Shown piece by piece: positions 7,060 through 8,177 of a stretch of 8,177 nt of DNA. Location of the stretch: the NCBI GenBank assembly GCA_964418835.1, contig CAYQNJ010000034.1, positions 1 to 8,177 on the forward strand, given 5' to 3'. This stretch comes from UBA9076 sp964418835. GTDB lineage: Bacteria; Bacillota_I; Bacilli_A; Erysipelotrichales; Erysipelotrichaceae. Every line of letters begins with the position of its first letter. Positions within the stretch are counted from its first letter, which is position 1. Position numbers and translations under genes: made by a program. The notes beneath the pieces are model-generated. The model had not been told where the DNA came from and made no database searches. It worked only from the letters and a program-made list of their open reading frames with translations.

Positions 7060-7114
7060 ATTGCTAAATAATAACAAATATTTCTCTCTTAACAACCATT
7101 TTATATGTTTGTTT

Positions 7115-7129
7115 GAACGTTTTAATGAT
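7115..7129 (-). promoter_or_regulatory. Candidate operator repeat B (downstream of operon promoter)
   Basis: Minus-strand ATCATTAAAACGTTC is a 12-of-15 match in the same orientation to ATGATTGAAACATTC at 7179-7193, with centres 64 bp apart (about six helical turns). Placed at roughly +5 to +19 of the predicted operon start, it would suit repressor binding. It is also a poor cre match (two mismatches around the central CG), so CcpA cannot be excluded. Confidence 0.45.
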
Positions 7130-7140
7130 TTATTGTTCAT

Positions 7141-7146
7141 ATTATA
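7141..7146 (-). promoter_or_regulatory. Predicted -10 box of the ula operon
   Basis: A perfect TATAAT on the minus strand, about 95 nt upstream of the ulaG start, would give a leader of roughly 88 nt. At 16-18 nt upstream there is no recognisable -35 (AGAATA, GAATAA or GAGAAT), so this promoter may need an activator, or may not be the real one. No riboswitch-like structure is apparent in the leader. Confidence 0.5.
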
Positions 7147-7178
7147 CACCGTTTATTGATAATTATTCTCATTTATAC

Positions 7179-7193
7179 GAATGTTTCAATCAT
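7179..7193 (-). promoter_or_regulatory. Candidate operator repeat A (between divergent promoters)
   Basis: Minus-strand ATGATTGAAACATTC is the upstream partner of the repeat at 7115-7129. It lies about 45-60 nt before the predicted operon start and just upstream of the regulator's own -35 box, a position from which one protein could control both directions. The binding protein is inferred to be the adjacent DeoR-family regulator. Confidence 0.45.
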
Positions 7194-7197
7194 ATAA

Positions 7198-7226
7198 TTG
7201 ATTTTAAATGATTGCAGTGTTATTAT
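7198..7226 (+). promoter_or_regulatory. Promoter of the DeoR-family regulator gene
   Basis: TTGATT (7198-7203) and TATTAT (7221-7226) are separated by exactly 17 nt, and TGT directly before the -10 box makes an extended -10 element. Predicted transcription start is near 7233, about 47 nt before the GTG start codon. Confidence 0.65.
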
Positions 7227-7233
7227 ATATGCA

Positions 7234-7247
7234 AGTAAACGCTTTCA
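7234..7247 (+). promoter_or_regulatory. CcpA catabolite-responsive element (cre)
   Basis: AGTAAACGCTTTCA matches the cre consensus TGWAANCGNTNWCA at all but the first base. It covers the predicted start point of the regulator transcript, so CcpA bound there would be expected to repress the regulator; it is also about 100 bp upstream of the operon promoter and could act on that too. It implies glucose control of the locus. Confidence 0.75.
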
Positions 7248-7264
7248 ATAAAGGTTATTTATAT

Positions 7265-7271
7265 GAGGGGG
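7265..7271 (+). promoter_or_regulatory. Ribosome binding site fixing the GTG start of the regulator
   Basis: GAGGGGG lies 8 nt before GTG at 7280-7282. The upstream in-frame ATG at 7208 lies inside the promoter and has no such site, so the GTG is the real start. Confidence 0.75.
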
Positions 7272-7279
7272 AAATATTT

Positions 7280-8068
7280 GTGAAAGTTGACTATGCAATA
7301 GTTCAAAAACGACGTGATGACATAATGATGCTTATTCAAAAATTAGGAGAAATTACCGTAGACCAATTAGTTAATGAATTTGATGTATCAAAAATCACGA
7401 TAAGAAGAGATCTCCAATATTGGGAAGATAGAGGAGCAATAATTAGAAATTATGGTGGAGCTAAAATCGTTCAACATATGTTAAACCATAACAATACAAA
7501 CTTTACAAATGACAGATATAAACATGCAATTGCAAAGTATGCCAGCAACTTTGTGAAGGATGGAGATACAGTATTTGTTAATACAAGCTCTACTGCTTTA
7601 CTCGTCCTTCAATACATAAAAAAAAGATGTACCATAATGACTAATAATGCTAAAGCAGTCTTAATGGAGCATGCACCAGAAGTTTCAATTATATTAACAG
7701 GTGGGGAATTACGTTTTCCTAAAGAAGCAATGGTTGGTGATTTTGTATTAAACAATTTGAATAAAGTTACAGCTGATATATGTTTTTTAGGATGTAGCGG
7801 AATTAGTGCTCAAAACGGAATATCTACTGCAATACATGCAGAAACTGCAGTAAATGAAGCAATGCTTACTAGAACAAAAGGCCTTAGATTTGTTTTATGT
7901 GACTATACAAAAATAGGGGCTAACCATTCATTTCATTCAGGTAACATAGAAGATATTGATTATTTAATAACTGATATTAACGCTAACGATGAAGAGTTAC
8001 AACTAATAGAAAATGAAAATGTGAAAGTTGTTAAACTACAACCTATAATAGTAAGAAATAAAAAATAA
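7280..8068 (+). CDS. DeoR-family transcriptional regulator, UlaR-like
   Basis: A 262-residue DNA-binding regulator divergent from the ula operon and almost certainly its controller. The N-terminus holds a DeoR winged helix: QKRRDDIMMLIQKLGEITVDQLVNEF then VSKITIRRDLQYWEDRGAIIRNYGGA (about residues 9-62), with recognition helix SKITIRRDL. The rest is a DeoR sensor domain (phosphosugar-isomerase-like fold) with DGDTVFVNTSSTALLVLQYI, ILTGGELRFPKEAMVGDFVL and CFLGCSGISAQNGIST. The NTSSTAL loop differs from the usual DxGTT phosphate loop and resembles the NCGSTAF of E. coli UlaR as I remember it. In E. coli, UlaR is a repressor relieved by L-ascorbate 6-phosphate; the same effector is a reasonable guess here. 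GTG is chosen as start because of the GAGGGGG site and because the longer frame begins upstream of its own predicted transcript. No gene symbol is given because orthology to UlaR was not tested. Confidence 0.9.
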   Translation: MKVDYAIVQKRRDDIMMLIQKLGEITVDQLVNEFDVSKITIRRDLQYWEDRGAIIRNYGGAKIVQHMLNHNNTNFTNDRYKHAIAKYASNFVKDGDTVFVNTSSTALLVLQYIKKRCTIMTNNAKAVLMEHAPEVSIILTGGELRFPKEAMVGDFVLNNLNKVTADICFLGCSGISAQNGISTAIHAETAVNEAMLTRTKGLRFVLCDYTKIGANHSFHSGNIEDIDYLITDINANDEELQLIENENVKVVKLQPIIVRNKK

Positions 8069-8088
8069 GGATGTTCACATCCTTTTTT
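8067..8088 (+). terminator. Rho-independent terminator of the regulator gene
   Basis: A 7-bp stem AAGGATG/CATCCTT (8067-8073 and 8078-8084) with loop TTCA leads into a run of six T (8083-8088). It begins inside the stop codon of the regulator. Short, but of typical shape. Confidence 0.75.
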
Positions 8089-8097
8089 AATTACTTA

Positions 8098-8142
8098 AAA
8101 CCATGATAAAAGACCTCTATACGAGGTCTTTTATCATGGTTT
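8098..8142. terminator. 20-bp perfect inverted repeat, probable bidirectional terminator
   Basis: Arms 8098-8117 and 8123-8142 pair perfectly over 20 bp around the loop TATAC. The inner core, AAAAGACCTC paired with GAGGTCTTTT, is the classic shape of a terminator working on both strands; the outer AAACCATGAT/ATCATGGTTT extends it well beyond what termination needs. It lies 10 nt after the first terminator's T run. It could serve the regulator as back-up and a convergent gene from the right. Confidence 0.75.
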
Positions 8143-8177
8143 AGGCTAATTGGGCAATAATTGTATCAAATAGTATA
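8141..8177 (-). CDS. Possible C-terminus of a convergent gene, partial
   Basis: On the minus strand one frame reads ILFDTIIAQLA and stops at TAA (8141-8143), on the edge of the inverted repeat; another frame reads YYLIQLLPN and stops at TAG (8146-8148). Either could be the tail of a gene entering from the right and ended by the shared terminator. Only about 11 codons are visible, so neither the gene nor its frame is certain and no product can be named. Confidence 0.3.
   Translation of the reverse strand, partial: ILFDTIIAQLA

Noticed and set aside
6230..7071. Three plus-strand open frames over ulaG (6230-6478, 6513-6704, 6850-7071)
   Set aside because: All are antisense to full-length ulaG, with His/Tyr/Leu-rich nonsense composition and no start signals.
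7047..7134. Riboswitch or attenuator in the operon leader
   Set aside because: The leader is AT-rich, and I found no stable nested stems, no T-box or other known aptamer core and no terminator hairpin.
7208..7279. Longer start (ATG 7208) for the DeoR-family regulator
   Set aside because: It lies upstream of the predicted transcription start, spans the -10 box and the cre site, lacks a ribosome binding site, and would add 24 residues not typical of the family.
1..8177. CRISPR array, tRNA/rRNA genes, insertion sequence or phage signs
   Set aside because: No spaced direct repeats, no cloverleaf or rRNA motifs, no transposase or integrase and no break in composition were seen.

Overview
The window carries an L-ascorbate (vitamin C) or related sugar-acid utilisation locus from a low-GC Bacillota bacterium. 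Support for this host comes from the strongly AT-rich codons, the consensus AGGAGG-type ribosome binding sites, a CcpA-type cre site, and a split transketolase. UGA is used as a stop: ulaA ends in TGA inside an ATGA overlap with ulaB. Trp codons checked are TGG, so the code is standard and not the mycoplasma code. Species cannot be told from the sequence.

Layout. One long minus-strand gene train runs from about 7046 down past the left edge: ulaG (lactonase), ulaC (EIIA), ulaA (EIIC), ulaB (EIIB), a 344-residue cytosolic FG-GAP-like beta-propeller of unknown function, ulaF (4-epimerase), ulaE (3-epimerase), a Cof-type HAD phosphatase, and the N-terminal half of a split transketolase, cut by the window edge. 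Most junctions are short gaps or overlaps; the only gaps over 40 nt are one holding a strong hairpin (3710-3733) and the 57 nt before the transketolase. Divergently, on the plus strand, lies a DeoR-family regulator (UlaR-like), whose true start is a GTG at 7280. The 233-nt spacer between ulaG and the regulator holds a good promoter for the regulator, a TATAAT box for the operon, a near-perfect cre site, and two 15-nt direct repeats 64 bp apart that are candidate operators. The regulator is followed by a small terminator and then a 20-bp perfect inverted repeat, probably a bidirectional terminator facing a convergent gene of which only about 11 codons are visible.

How it works together. The PTS (UlaA/B/C) would import and phosphorylate the substrate, and UlaG would open the 6-phospho-lactone. 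UlaE and UlaF would convert L-xylulose 5-phosphate through L-ribulose 5-phosphate to D-xylulose 5-phosphate, and transketolase would feed this into central metabolism. The canonical decarboxylase UlaD, which joins the UlaG product to the UlaE substrate, is not in the window. The position between ulaB and the epimerases is occupied by the uncharacterised propeller protein. That combination is the most interesting observation here.
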